Part shown: positions 56,081 to 64,000 of the stretch, one piece after another | Layout: each line of letters opens with the position of its first letter | Numbering within the stretch: position 1 is the first letter of the stretch | Assembly: GCF_008039575.1 (NCBI RefSeq) | Contig: NZ_VDUY01000005.1 | Span: 186,001-250,000 of the forward strand | From: Zeimonas arvi | Lineage (GTDB): Bacteria > Pseudomonadota > Gammaproteobacteria > Burkholderiales > Burkholderiaceae_E | Direction of reading: 5' to 3' | Length of the DNA stretch: 64,000 nt | Translations under genes and position numbers: made by a program | Notes under the pieces: generated by a model | Databases searched by the model: none | What the model was told of the DNA's origin: nothing | What the model saw: only the letters and a program-made list of their open reading frames with translations

Positions 56081-56136
56081 GCTTTTCCCAAGCTTTTTCC
56101 CTTCTCAGAGCTTTTTCCCTTCCAGAGCTTTTTCCC
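56081..56136 (+). repeat. Short direct repeat of AGCTTTTTCCC upstream of rpmH
   Basis: AGCTTTTTCCC occurs three times exactly, at 56091-56101, 56109-56119 and 56126-56136 (spacings 18 and 17), with a shorter GCTTTTCCC at 56081-56089. The T-tracts recur at nearly two helical turns. The block fills the space between dnaA and the rpmH start at 56156. It may be an origin or promoter element, a protein-binding array, or part of the rpmH leader; the repeat is certain, the role is not. Confidence 0.8.
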
Positions 56137-56155
56137 ACTTGGGGGAGCCCCGAAC

Positions 56156-56290
56156 ATGAAACGTACTTTCCAGCCTTCGGTCACGCGCCGCAAGCGCACC
56201 CACGGTTTCCTCGTCCGCATGAAGACCCGCGGCGGCCGCAGAGTCCTGAACGCGCGTCGCGCCAAGGGCCGCAAGCGTCTCGGCATCTGA
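56156..56290 (+). CDS. rpmH: 50S ribosomal protein L34
   Basis: A 44-residue, very basic protein reading [18 protein letters not shown] and on to LGI, the universal L34 sequence. It is a component of the large ribosomal subunit. It is too short for most gene callers' default cut-offs. GGGGGAGCC upstream provides the ribosome-binding site. It is the first gene of the rpmH-rnpA-yidD-yidC-mnmE series that diverges from dnaA, and its leader contains the AGCTTTTTCCC repeats. Confidence 0.98.
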   Translation: MKRTFQPSVTRRKRTHGFLVRMKTRGGRRVLNARRAKGRKRLGI

Positions 56291-56294
56291 GCCG

Positions 56295-56714
56295 CTGGGC
56301 GCTTCGTCCTCAGCGCTTTCGCCCGACTTCGTCGCGCGGCTGCTGCGCAGCCGGCCCGGAGCCGTCGGCGACCATTTCCTCATGCACTGGAAGCCGCTGC
56401 CTGCGTCAGACGCCGGCACTGCTTGCGCCGGTGTGCTCTTCCTCGCGGTCCCCAAGCGCCAGCTGGTCCGCGCGGTCGATCGCAACCTGATCCGGCGCAT
56501 CGCGCGCGAGGCCTGGCGGGCCTCGGGCCTGTCGCGCCAGCCGCTGGCCGTGCTGGTGAAGCTGCGCCGCCGCCCCGACTGGTTCGCCGAAGCCGGCGTG
56601 AGACGCCGGCGCAAGGGCGTGCGCGAGGAACTCGACGCGTTGTTCGCGGACCTGGGCCTGCAGCGGACGGCCTGGCAGCGAAACTCTGTTACGCTGCGCC
56701 GCGGCACGCCATGA
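56295..56714 (+). CDS. rnpA: Ribonuclease P protein component (start codon uncertain)
   Basis: The protein part of RNase P, which trims tRNA 5' ends. The RNR-type motif is [16 protein letters not shown] and the body reads [16 protein letters not shown]. Counting from the first in-frame ATG (56382) gives only 110 residues and omits [22 protein letters not shown], which matches the usual RnpA N-terminal helix (DF..ll). Between the upstream in-frame stop at 56247-56249 and 56382 there is no ATG, GTG or TTG. The CTG at 56295 is proposed as start, giving 139 residues; it is a guess. It overlaps yidD by four bases (ATGA). Confidence 0.85.
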   Translation: MGASSSALSPDFVARLLRSRPGAVGDHFLMHWKPLPASDAGTACAGVLFLAVPKRQLVRAVDRNLIRRIAREAWRASGLSRQPLAVLVKLRRRPDWFAEAGVRRRRKGVREELDALFADLGLQRTAWQRNSVTLRRGTP

Positions 56715-57004
56715 AAGCCTTGCTGATGATGCTGGTGCGCGCCTACCGGCTCGCGATCAGCCCGCTTTTCCCGCCTCGCTGCAGGTTCCTGCCGAGTTGC
56801 TCCGACTACGCGTTGCAGGCCGTCGAACGGCACGGCGCGCTGGCCGGTGGCTGGCTGGCCCTGCGTCGTTTCGCGCGCTGCCATCCGTTCAATCCGGGCG
56901 GCATCGACGAGGTGCCCGAGCGGCTCGACCAGCCAGGCGAGGGCCCTGGCGCCGGCCTGGGTTCGCGCCTGCGCTGCCAGTGCCATCGACCCTTTAACCG
57001 CTAG
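56711..57004 (+). CDS. yidD: Membrane protein insertion efficiency factor YidD
   Basis: A 97-residue small protein. It has an amphipathic N terminus ([37 protein letters not shown]) with the conserved cysteines, and [19 protein letters not shown]. YidD assists YidC in inserting membrane proteins. The ATG overlaps the rnpA stop codon (ATGA), and yidC starts 18 bp downstream, the standard order. The tail after VPE is slightly extended and Gly/Arg-rich compared with short homologues. Confidence 0.95.
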   Translation: MKALLMMLVRAYRLAISPLFPPRCRFLPSCSDYALQAVERHGALAGGWLALRRFARCHPFNPGGIDEVPERLDQPGEGPGAGLGSRLRCQCHRPFNR

Positions 57005-57022
57005 TCCAACGATCGCCGAACC

Positions 57023-58744
57023 ATGCAGACCCAGCGAATGATCCTCTGGATCGTGTTCTCGATGTCCCTGTTGTTTCTCTGGGATGCCTGGCAGAAGCAC
57101 AACGGGCAGCCGTCGATGTTCGGCGGCGCACCGGCCACGCAGCAGGCGGGCGCCGGGAGCGGCGAAGGCAAGGATGGCGCCCCGGCCGACGCTTCGATTC
57201 CGCCCGCGCCGACGGCCGCCGTGCCCGCACCCGGCGCAGCTGCGCCGGCGGGTGACGCGCCGGCCGGCAGCGCGGCCTCGGCGACCCAGCCCATCCGCCT
57301 GGCCAACGACGTGCTGGCGCTCGAGATCGATCCGGTGGGCGGCGTGGTTCGCCGAGCGGAGCTGCTCAGGCATCGCGACCTGATCGCCAAGGACGGCAGC
57401 CGATTCGTGCTGCTCAAGAACGAGGGCGGGTCGGTCTACGTGGCGCAGAGCGGTCTGATCGGCGGCCCCGAGGGCGCCGCATTCCCGACTCACCGCACGC
57501 CGATGGTTCCCGCCGACGGCGAGAAGGGGGCCCGCGAGCTCGGCGGCAGCGCCGACGCGGTGTCGCTGACCCTGGTGGGCGAGAGCGGCGGCCTGAAGCT
57601 CACCCGTACCTACACGCTGAAGCGCGGCGCCTACGTCATCGACGTGAAGGACGTGGTCACCAATCTTTCCGGCGAACCGGTGCAACCGACGCTGTACATG
57701 CAGCTGACCCGCGACGGCGACTCGCCGGCCGGCGGCTCGAAGTTCTACAGCACCTATACCGGGCCGGTGATCTACACCGACGCCGACAAGTTCCAGAAGG
57801 TCGCGTTCGGCGACATCGAGAAGAACAAGGCCAAGCACTCGACCACCGCCACTGACGGCTGGGCCGGCATCATCGAGCACTACTTCGTATCGGCCTGGAT
57901 CCCGGCCGAGAAGGTGACGCGCGAGTTCTACACCCGCAAGGTGGGCGACAACCTGTATTCGGTCGGCATCAAGCAGCCGCTGGCGCAGATTGCACCAGGC
58001 GCGTCGACCACGGTCGAGTCGCGCCTGCTGGCTGGTCCGCAGGATCAGACGATGCTCGAGGAGACAGCGCCGGGGCTGGACCTGGCGGTCGACTACGGCT
58101 GGCTCACCGTGATCGCCAAGCCGATCCACTGGTTGCTTCAGTTCCTGCACGGCATCGTGGGCAACTGGGGCTGGGCCATCGTGCTGCTCACCATCGTCAT
58201 CAAGACGATCTTCTTCCCGTTGCAGGCGGCCAGCTACCGGTCGATGGCGCGGATGAAGGCGGTCACGCCGCGGCTCACGCAGATCCGCGAGCGCTACGGC
58301 AACGATCGCGTGAAGATGAACCAGGCGATGATGGAGTTGTACAAGACCGAGAAGATCAACCCGCTCGGCGGCTGCCTGCCGATCGTGGTGCAGATCCCGG
58401 TGTTCATCGCGCTGTACTGGGTGCTGCTCGCCTCGGTGGAAATGCGCGACGCGCCCTGGATCGGCTGGATCAAGGACCTGTCCAATCCGGACCCGTTCTA
58501 CATCCTGCCCCTGATCATGGCCGGCACGATGTTCATCCAGGTCAAGCTCAATCCGACGCCGCCGGATCCGATGCAGGCCAAGATGATGACCATCATGCCG
58601 CTGGTGTTCTCGGTCATGTTCTTCTTCTTCCCGGCGGGCCTGGTCCTGTACTGGCTGGTGAACAACATCTACTCGATCATCCAGCAGTGGCTGATCACCC
58701 GGAAGATCAACGATCAGATGGCGGCGAAGAAGCTCAAGGGTTGA
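57023..58744 (+). CDS. yidC: Membrane protein insertase YidC
   Basis: A 573-residue inner-membrane insertase. An N-terminal span ([19 protein letters not shown]) is followed by an Ala/Pro-rich linker (about 35-95), the large periplasmic beta-domain (about 96-350), and the conserved core of five spans: [33 protein letters not shown] with the positive residue in its hydrophilic groove, [20 protein letters not shown], and [23 protein letters not shown]. It inserts proteins with or without SecYEG. It is followed by a hairpin at 58771. Confidence 0.98.
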   Translation: MQTQRMILWIVFSMSLLFLWDAWQKHNGQPSMFGGAPATQQAGAGSGEGKDGAPADASIPPAPTAAVPAPGAAAPAGDAPAGSAASATQPIRLANDVLALEIDPVGGVVRRAELLRHRDLIAKDGSRFVLLKNEGGSVYVAQSGLIGGPEGAAFPTHRTPMVPADGEKGARELGGSADAVSLTLVGESGGLKLTRTYTLKRGAYVIDVKDVVTNLSGEPVQPTLYMQLTRDGDSPAGGSKFYSTYTGPVIYTDADKFQKVAFGDIEKNKAKHSTTATDGWAGIIEHYFVSAWIPAEKVTREFYTRKVGDNLYSVGIKQPLAQIAPGASTTVESRLLAGPQDQTMLEETAPGLDLAVDYGWLTVIAKPIHWLLQFLHGIVGNWGWAIVLLTIVIKTIFFPLQAASYRSMARMKAVTPRLTQIRERYGNDRVKMNQAMMELYKTEKINPLGGCLPIVVQIPVFIALYWVLLASVEMRDAPWIGWIKDLSNPDPFYILPLIMAGTMFIQVKLNPTPPDPMQAKMMTIMPLVFSVMFFFFPAGLVLYWLVNNIYSIIQQWLITRKINDQMAAKKLKG

Positions 58745-58770
58745 AGCGAGAAGGAAGCAGGGTGGCTTCG

Positions 58771-58799
58771 GCGGCGCCTGCGGGCGCCGCTGTCGTTTT
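58771..58799 (+). terminator. Probable intrinsic terminator after yidC
   Basis: GCGGCGCC at 58771-58778 pairs exactly with GGCGCCGC at 58783-58790 around a 4-base TGCG loop. It is followed by TGTCGTTTT. The 8-bp GC stem with a short T-run fits a weak Rho-independent terminator between yidC and mnmE. Confidence 0.6.
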
Positions 58800-58874
58800 G
58801 CGGGTGGGCGTCGCGGGGGATACTGTGCGCTTCCCGGTCCATGCCTTGCACGGCCGCTTCCACGGAGGTTATCG

Positions 58875-60335
58875 ATGACCGACAGTTCGCCGATCGCTGC
58901 GATCGCCACTGCGCCGGGGCGCGGCGGGATCGGCGTGGTGCGGGTGTCGGGGGCGGACCTGGGCTGTGTGATCGACGGGCTGCTGGGGCGGGCGCTGGCG
59001 CCGCGGCATGCCACCTACGGGCCCTTCTTCGATGCCGACGGCGGCGAGATCGATCGCGGCATCGCCCTCCACTTTCCGGCGCCGCACTCCTACACCGGCG
59101 AGGACGTGCTGGAACTGCAGGGGCACGGCGGCCCGGTGGTGATGCAGTTGCTGCTGCGCCGGGTGCTCGAGGCCGGCGCGCCGATCGGGCTGCGGCTGGC
59201 CCAGCCCGGCGAGTTCACGCAGCGCGCCTTCCTCAACGACAAGCTCGACCTGGCCCAGGCCGAGGCGGTTGCCGACCTGATCGACGCGAGCACCGAGCAG
59301 GCGGCGCGCTCGGCCACGCGCTCCCTGTCCGGCGAATTCTCGAAGCGGATCCACGACCTGGTCGACGAGCTCGTCGAGCTGCGAATGCTGGTCGAGGCCA
59401 CGCTGGACTTCCCGGAAGAGGAGATCGACTTCCTCGAGGCCGCCGATGCGCTGGGACGGCTGGCGCGCGTGCGCGCGCGGCTCGACGCGGTGCTGGCCGA
59501 GGCCCGGCAGGGCGCGCTGCTGCGCGAGGGCCTGAACGTGGTGCTGGTCGGCGAGCCCAACGTGGGCAAGAGCTCGCTGCTGAACGCGCTGGCCGGCGCC
59601 GAGGTGGCGATCGTGACGCCGATCGCCGGCACCACCCGCGACCGGGTGGCGCAGGCCATCCAGATCGAAGGCGTGCCGCTCAACATCATCGACACGGCCG
59701 GCCTGCGCGATACGCAGGACGAGGTCGAGCGGATCGGCATCGCCCGCACCTGGGCCGAGGCCGAGAAAGCCGACGTGGTGCTGCACCTGCTCGATGCGGT
59801 GGCCGACCGTGGCGCGGCGCGCGAAGGCGAGGAAGCGGCGAGCGCCGCGGCCGCGGCCGTGTCGCCCGATCCGTCGGCGCTGTCCGCGACCCGCTCCGCC
59901 GCGTCGATCGAAGACGAGCTGGCGCGCCGGTTGCGACCCGGCGTGCCGGTGCTGCGGGTGTTCAACAAGATCGACCTGTCCGGCGAGGGCGCGCGGGTCG
60001 AGGCGGCCGAGGGCGGCCTGCCCGAACGGCTGTGGCTGTCGGCGCGCACCGGCGAGGGTGTCGACCTGCTGCGCCGCGAGCTGCTGGCGCTGGCCGGCTG
60101 GCAGGGCGCGGGCGAGTCGGCGTTCATCGCGCGCGAGCGTCACCTGGTGGCCTTGCGAGCGGCCGCGGCGCATTCCGCCACCGCCGCGGCCCACGGACAG
60201 CAGGGCAACAGCCGGCTCGACCTGTTCGCCGAGGAGCTGCGGCTGGCTCAGGAGCGGCTGAACGAGATCACCGGCGAGTTCAGCGCCGACGACCTGCTGG
60301 GGGTGATCTTCAGCAGGTTCTGCATCGGAAAGTGA
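58875..60335 (+). CDS. mnmE: tRNA modification GTPase MnmE
   Basis: A 486-residue GTPase that, with MnmG, installs the 5-carboxymethylaminomethyl group on U34 of certain tRNAs. The N-terminal tetrahydrofolate-binding domain has [12 protein letters not shown] and [17 protein letters not shown]. The inserted G domain shows [16 protein letters not shown] (G1), GTTRDRV (G2), [17 protein letters not shown] (G3) and NKIDLSG (G4). The C-terminal FCIGK carries the catalytic cysteine. Between G3 and G4 is an Ala/Ser-rich insertion of about 45 residues (residues roughly 310-355) not found in E. coli MnmE. It is separated from yidC by 130 bp containing a terminator. Confidence 0.97.
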   Translation: MTDSSPIAAIATAPGRGGIGVVRVSGADLGCVIDGLLGRALAPRHATYGPFFDADGGEIDRGIALHFPAPHSYTGEDVLELQGHGGPVVMQLLLRRVLEAGAPIGLRLAQPGEFTQRAFLNDKLDLAQAEAVADLIDASTEQAARSATRSLSGEFSKRIHDLVDELVELRMLVEATLDFPEEEIDFLEAADALGRLARVRARLDAVLAEARQGALLREGLNVVLVGEPNVGKSSLLNALAGAEVAIVTPIAGTTRDRVAQAIQIEGVPLNIIDTAGLRDTQDEVERIGIARTWAEAEKADVVLHLLDAVADRGAAREGEEAASAAAAAVSPDPSALSATRSAASIEDELARRLRPGVPVLRVFNKIDLSGEGARVEAAEGGLPERLWLSARTGEGVDLLRRELLALAGWQGAGESAFIARERHLVALRAAAAHSATAAAHGQQGNSRLDLFAEELRLAQERLNEITGEFSADDLLGVIFSRFCIGK

Positions 60336-60378
60336 AGCGGATTGCTGGGCGGTACGACGCCAGGCTGACTGGATTCCC

Positions 60379-60993
60379 TCAGACCGCAATGGCGGTCAGG
60401 CGCACCTGTTCGATCGCTGTGAGTAGCTCATCTACCTGCGTCGAGCTGAAGAGCCCGTCGGGCCCGCGAGGCGTCAGGTCCGTGAACGGGGACTCGTAGA
60501 GCATCGCTGCGTCCATTACGCCATGCTCGGTGAGGTGTTCCACGATCAAATTCACGAACTCGATCTGGTTGGCGCCGAGAGACTTTCCGTTGAGGAATCC
60601 GGCCAAGGCTTCCTTTGCGGCCTGGCGGTCAAGACCGATCAGTGAGCGCACAAAGAGCCCCAGCCCTTGGGACTCCTGGGCGGCGCGTTGGAGGTCCTCC
60701 GCTCCGCCAACGCCGCTTTCGGCGAGCATGCGTTGAAGCTCAGCGAGATCGGCAGCGGTCAACGACTTGTTCATCCTCAACCTGTGAATCGCAATGTGGT
60801 CCCGATGCGCGCGCAGGAAGGCCTGAGCCTTGGCTCGGAATTTCGCGTAGTCGGTGCCGTGGCCAAAGCCCGGCAGCGCGACCGGTATCTCGTTTCCTAA
60901 GTCGTCCTCGAAATCGGTGTAGATGGGCTTGCGCTTCTGCTTCTCGATGAGCTTCATCAGGTCGCGCAGGCGGCGGCGCATCGCCTCGAGCAT
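60379..60993 (-). pseudogene. 3' remnant of a type I restriction enzyme R subunit gene (hsdR)
   Basis: This frame encodes about 204 residues matching the C-terminal EcoEI-type domain of HsdR: LEAMRRRLRDLMKLIEKQK, then YTDFEDDLGNEIPVALPG, FRAKAQAFLRAHRDHIAIHRL and ESPFTDLTPRGPDGLF. A full HsdR has around 800-1000 residues with nuclease and helicase parts, all absent here. It is joined directly to the 5' remnant of hsdM at about 60994, out of frame. The operon body (most of hsdM, any hsdS, most of hsdR) has been deleted. Confidence 0.82.
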
Positions 60994-60994
60994 G

Positions 60995-61279
60995 GGTAAC
61001 GGCGAACATGTCGCCGGGGGCAAAGTGCTTGAAGCGCGACCAGCGCAAGTCCTCGTAAGGGCGGCCCTTGGGGTCATTGCCCTCGGGGAAGACCCGCCGC
61101 TCCATCGGCCTCTTGAGCCGGGCGGACTTGTTCTCCTCCAGCGTGTGCAGGTCGTCCAGGCGGCGCAGGAAGAGCAGGTAGGTGATCTGCTCGATCACCT
61201 CCAGCGGGTTGGAGATGCCGCCGGACCAGAAGGCGTTCCAGATCTGGTCGATCTGGCTCTTGATGTTGCCGGTGATCAT
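60995..61279 (-). pseudogene. 5' remnant of a type I modification methylase gene (hsdM)
   Basis: The first 95 codons read MITGNIKSQIDQIWNAFWSG, QITYLLFLRRLDDLHTLEEN and SRFKHFAPGDMFAVT, the N-terminal helical domain of HsdM. The methylase domain (NPPF motif and AdoMet site) is missing. After MFAVT the sequence continues as the alternate frame of the hsdR remnant. The intact ATG with its upstream GGAG-like site (CCTCCTCAT complement region) could still give a short fusion peptide. This is debris of a deleted restriction-modification system. Confidence 0.82.
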
Positions 61280-61426
61280 GAGGAGGGTCTCTCAGTTCCT
61301 GGTACGACGTCGCTCGAGTTGAAGCGCACGGCCGGCTCCCGGCGTGAAAGTGTCGAATTCTGTGCAATCTATGCGGGATCGTCCAGCGCCGGAAGGGAGT
61401 GAGACGGGGCCGAGCCGCCTACTTGT

Positions 61427-61555
61427 TCATCGCCTGATATGCGCACGAAGGTTACGGGCCACCTGCCGCGCGTGCGTGAGCGGGACCATGTGCCCGGTGC
61501 CCGGCGCTTCGGCGCTGCGGCCCAGCGGCGCGTTCGCGAACGTGACGAGCGTCGC
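61427..61555 (-). pseudogene. C-terminal remnant of an alpha/beta hydrolase gene
   Basis: Directly after the TAA of the 61556-62410 gene and in the same frame, 42 codons read ATLVTFANAPLGRSAEAPG, TGHMVPLTHARQVARNLRAH, ending IRR and TGA. GTGHMVPLTHA with a following VA..L helix is the typical C-terminal catalytic-His segment of alpha/beta hydrolases. No other part of such a gene is present, so it is a fragment. The rest of the 276-bp gap (61280-61426) shows nothing else. Confidence 0.5.
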
Positions 61556-62410
61556 TTATCCGCGATCGGCCTCCGGCTCTCGTGACTCGGGAGGTGCGAA
61601 ACGCGCCTGCAGGGCGGCGAGCTGCTCGTCAGTGGTGGCGACCAGCCACAGGCGCGCGGTCTCGAAGATGTGGCGGTTATGGTCCTTGAACGGGCCCATC
61701 GCGACGACGCTCTTCCAGGCCACCGGGCCGGCCCGGCTGGTCTTGTTGGACGGCGTGCCGACCAGCAGGCAATACGGGCCCAGCGGCATCGACACGAAGG
61801 GCATCGGCGGGCGGGCCCGCACCCGCCAATCGATGAACGGCGACTCGCTGAGCAGCAGCGGCTCGGGCAGGCCGTGGAAGACGGTGAAGTCGTACAAGGC
61901 CAGTTGCGCGCGCATTCCGAGGTACTTTCGGCGAATGTCGGCGACGACTGCGGCGCGGATCTCGTCGTCGAACATCGGCTCGAGCGCGTAGCGTGCCCAG
62001 GCCCGCTGCGCATCGGGTTGATACGCGCAGGCCAGGCCGAGGTCGATGCAGTCCTGCACCGCGCGCTGGACCTCGGCAACGGAACCCGCTGCCTCCGGCC
62101 GGTCGAGCTGGGCGGCGCGCAGGAACTGCGCGAGGCCGGCTTCATGCACGGCCGGCGGGCCGAGCACGGCATCGTCGGCGTTCGCGGCCAGCGACACGTG
62201 GATCTGCCGTTCGGCGGCGAAGCGCGCCTTCTTGCCCTCGTCGAACCCGATTTCGCCGGTGGCGCAGTCCAGATAGCGGGTTCCGACGCGGCCGTGTGCC
62301 CAGAGCCAGTTCTTCAGGAAGGGGCGCAATGGGTGCAGCGATTCTTGCTCGGTCAATGGGGTCTCCGATGGTCGGCCATGCGACGGGACGGCGCGCTCGA
62401 CACGTAGCAT
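61556..62410 (-). CDS. Hypothetical protein, weakly DUF4238-like
   Basis: A 284-residue soluble protein of unknown function. LHPLRPFLKNWL, RYLDCATGEIGFD and LYDFTVFHGLPEPLLLSESPFIDWR, then PFVSMPLGPYCLLVGTPS, loosely recall DUF4238-type proteins (an Asn/Asp-rich beta core with a late SE(S)PF segment). No catalytic motif, signal peptide or membrane span is seen. The ATG at 62410 is chosen because the extension upstream overlaps the divergent lipoprotein gene. It lies among pseudogene fragments, which suggests an unstable accessory spot. Confidence 0.65.
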   Translation of the reverse strand: MLRVERAVPSHGRPSETPLTEQESLHPLRPFLKNWLWAHGRVGTRYLDCATGEIGFDEGKKARFAAERQIHVSLAANADDAVLGPPAVHEAGLAQFLRAAQLDRPEAAGSVAEVQRAVQDCIDLGLACAYQPDAQRAWARYALEPMFDDEIRAAVVADIRRKYLGMRAQLALYDFTVFHGLPEPLLLSESPFIDWRVRARPPMPFVSMPLGPYCLLVGTPSNKTSRAGPVAWKSVVAMGPFKDHNRHIFETARLWLVATTDEQLAALQARFAPPESREPEADRG

Positions 62411-62456
62411 GCGCCTGATCTCGACCGATTTCGAATCTCGCTCAAGGAGGCTGTCG

Positions 62457-63458
62457 ATGATGCGTTCGCGCGCCTGTGATCGTTCGTGGCACATCTGGGT
62501 GCTCCCGTTTGTCCTCGCGCTGTCCGCCTGCGCGGCAGTGCCCGACGCGCCCCCGGCGGGGCGGGTACTGGCCGGCGAACACGGCGTGCGCGAGGAGGCC
62601 TTCGCGGTGAAGCTGCGCTGCGACGATCGGGTGCTCACCGTCGGCTACGCCGGCGACCGGATGCAACTGCGGGCGGGCGATGAGCTTTTCGCGCTGCGCC
62701 CGGTGCCGGCCGCCTCGGGCGCGAAGTTCGAGGCCGAGGCCGACCCCGCGACCACCTTCTGGAGCCGCGGCGAGCGGGCCGTGGTCACGCTGCGCGGCGA
62801 GCCCTTGCCCGGGTGCCGCGTGGTCGCGCACGGGTCCCAGGCTTTCCGCGCTACGGGCAACGAGCCCGGCTGGCGGCTGGAGATCTACGGCCCGCAGCTG
62901 CGCTTCGAGACCGCCGACGGCAGCGTGCGGGTCTTCCGCCGTTCGGGCGAGCCGGTGGCGTCGGCCGGCGCGATGACATGGTCGCTGCAGGCGGCCGGCG
63001 GTCCGCTGACCGTGACCGCTTCGGACGCGCACTGCGCCGACACGATGACCGGCATGCCCTATCCGAAGTCGGTTCGCATCGACTACCAAGGCAGGGCGTA
63101 CCAGGGCTGCGGCGGGGAGCCGGCCGCCTTGCTGCAGGGCCCCGAGTGGCGGGTCGAGGACATCGGCGGGGCCGGGATCGTCGACGGATCGCGGGTCACG
63201 TTGCGCTTCGGCGACGATGGCCGGGTGGCCGGCGCCGCTTCGTGCAACCGTTACTCCGGCGCCTACGAGCTGACCGGAGAAGGGCTGACGCTGGGCCGGA
63301 TGCTCACCACGAAGATGGCCTGCGCGCCCGCGCTGATGCAGCAGGAGCAGCGCTTCCTGGGCCTGATGGCGCAGGTGCGGCGCTTCGAGATCGCGGCCGA
63401 CGGCGCGCTGGCGCTCGTCGCATCGGACGGCCGCAGGATCGTGGCCAGAGGAAACTGA
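62457..63458 (+). CDS. Lipoprotein with MliC-like, COG3650-like and META domains
   Basis: A 333-residue outer-envelope lipoprotein. The signal peptide ends in a lipobox LALSAC with Cys25. An MliC-like domain follows (VKLRCDDRVLTVGYAGDRM to GEPLPGCRVV), then a FRATGNEPGWRLEIYG segment like those joined to META domains, and a C-terminal META/HslJ domain (EWRVEDIGGAGIVDGSRVTLRF, AASCNRYSGAYELTG, TTKMACAPALMQQEQRF). The combination suggests periplasmic stress or lysozyme defence. AAGGAGG at 62444-62450 fixes the ATG at 62457; a second ATG follows at 62460. It diverges from the 61556-62410 gene. Confidence 0.85.
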   Translation: MMRSRACDRSWHIWVLPFVLALSACAAVPDAPPAGRVLAGEHGVREEAFAVKLRCDDRVLTVGYAGDRMQLRAGDELFALRPVPAASGAKFEAEADPATTFWSRGERAVVTLRGEPLPGCRVVAHGSQAFRATGNEPGWRLEIYGPQLRFETADGSVRVFRRSGEPVASAGAMTWSLQAAGGPLTVTASDAHCADTMTGMPYPKSVRIDYQGRAYQGCGGEPAALLQGPEWRVEDIGGAGIVDGSRVTLRFGDDGRVAGAASCNRYSGAYELTGEGLTLGRMLTTKMACAPALMQQEQRFLGLMAQVRRFEIAADGALALVASDGRRIVARGN

Positions 63459-63634
63459 GCGATTCGCGGGTTCGGCGCCGCATGCGGCGAACGGGCGCCG
63501 AGTGCATGCTTGCCCGGTGCCGGAGATGGGTATTAAGCTGCGGCATTGCCGCCAGTGGCAAACCGCATCTCCGCAACGCTTCCGGCACCGCCCGTATCCG
63601 ATGGCGGACGCCGCCCCCGGCACGGGAGGGCAGC

Positions 63635-64000
63635 ATGACGGGATCTCGCGCTCAATACCTGGCCGCCGCCATCGTCTCGATGAGCGTGATGGCAGGCTGC
63701 GGCTCCGGAACGGGCGTCGCGACAGGGGACGGGGCGACCGACGGCGGCGATCCGGCTTCGCTCGCGCTGCCCGACAAGCTCGCGGACTCGCTGAACCTGC
63801 TCGGCGTTGCGACCGAGCCTTCTCCGCGGATCGGCAACGACGGCGTCGCGCTTCCCGAGGACTTTTCGCCGTTCGGCCATCGTCTCAAGATCGCAAGCGA
63901 CGATGCCGGCCATACCCGGATCGGGGCGCCGATGGAATGGATCCTCGGCGGCTTTACGCTGCGGGGAGCGGCCGATTCGTTCGTCGTGCTCGACAACCTG
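63635..64000 (+). CDS. Putative lipoprotein, cut by the window end
   Basis: An open frame of 122 codons runs from the ATG at 63635 to the last base without a stop. GGGAGGG just upstream is a good ribosome-binding site. The signal peptide LAAAIVSMSVMAGC ends in a lipobox Cys near residue 22, followed by a Gly/Asp/Thr-rich linker (SGTGVATGDGATDGG). The start of the mature domain (LPDKLADSLNLLG, DDAGHTRIGAPMEWILGG) matches no family I recognise. The 176-bp gap before it holds a GC hairpin at about 63470-63493 and no other signal. Confidence 0.72.
   Translation, partial: MTGSRAQYLAAAIVSMSVMAGCGSGTGVATGDGATDGGDPASLALPDKLADSLNLLGVATEPSPRIGNDGVALPEDFSPFGHRLKIASDDAGHTRIGAPMEWILGGFTLRGAADSFVVLDNL

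Noticed and set aside
56382-56714. rnpA starting at the first in-frame ATG
   Set aside because: This would drop the conserved N-terminal helix encoded just upstream in the same frame, and no ribosome-binding site is at a useful distance. It remains possible and is discussed as a finding.
63470-63493. GC hairpin around GCCGCATGCGGC after the META lipoprotein gene as a terminator
   Set aside because: There is no T-run after it, so an intrinsic terminator cannot be claimed.

Overview
The window is GC-rich chromosomal DNA from a betaproteobacterium, most likely in the order Burkholderiales. Supporting evidence: two Bug-type (TctC) solute receptors beside CoA-catabolic genes, many IclR/GntR/AraC regulators, and the replication-origin neighbourhood gyrB-dnaN-dnaA on one strand with rpmH-rnpA-yidD-yidC-mnmE on the other. 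No rRNA, tRNA, insertion sequence, prophage or CRISPR array was recognised. The genus cannot be named from the sequence alone.

Region 1 (1-18.98 kb) is a catabolic region. A VOC protein and a GntR regulator diverge. The GntR gene is followed by two overlapping phytanoyl-CoA-dioxygenase-type hydroxylase genes preceded by a perfect 18-bp palindrome. All genes from 18.98 kb down to 2.98 kb lie on the minus strand. They fall into two modules. The first has an IclR regulator, an acetylpolyamine-amidohydrolase-like deacetylase, a class III aminotransferase and a complete peptide-type ABC importer. The second has two Bug receptors, a class III CoA-transferase, a 3-mercaptopropionate-dioxygenase-like thiol dioxygenase, two crotonase-fold proteins and an ADP-forming acyl-CoA synthetase. 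These look like routes for taking up and degrading amines and (thio)carboxylates.

Region 2 (19-27.1 kb) has a cytoplasmic BisC-type molybdenum enzyme, an MFS exporter with a divergent AraC regulator, a semialdehyde-type dehydrogenase with a divergent IclR paralogue, and a YeiH-type transporter. A 16-bp sequence is shared by the bisC/iclR intergenic region and the yeiH upstream region.

Region 3 (27-49.3 kb) is mixed accessory and housekeeping content: a MliC-like lysozyme inhibitor, a GrdB-like protein without selenocysteine, a BenE transporter, a ParE/RHH toxin-antitoxin pair, amidase and asparaginase, carbonic anhydrase with a D-amino-acid dehydrogenase, a membrane Mrr-like protein with an altered active site, an epoxide-hydrolase-like enzyme, a two-component system, an ECF sigma/zinc anti-sigma pair next to an ODP-type metallo-beta-lactamase-fold protein, and an AMP-phosphorylase-like enzyme paired with a PRPP-synthetase-like protein.

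Region 4 (49.4-60.3 kb) is the origin region. DnaA-box-like sites lie on both sides of dnaA, a short direct repeat precedes rpmH, and rnpA lacks an ordinary start codon. Region 5 (60.3-64 kb) holds debris of a type I restriction-modification operon, a hydrolase remnant, an uncharacterised gene, a MliC/META lipoprotein gene and a lipoprotein gene cut by the window edge.
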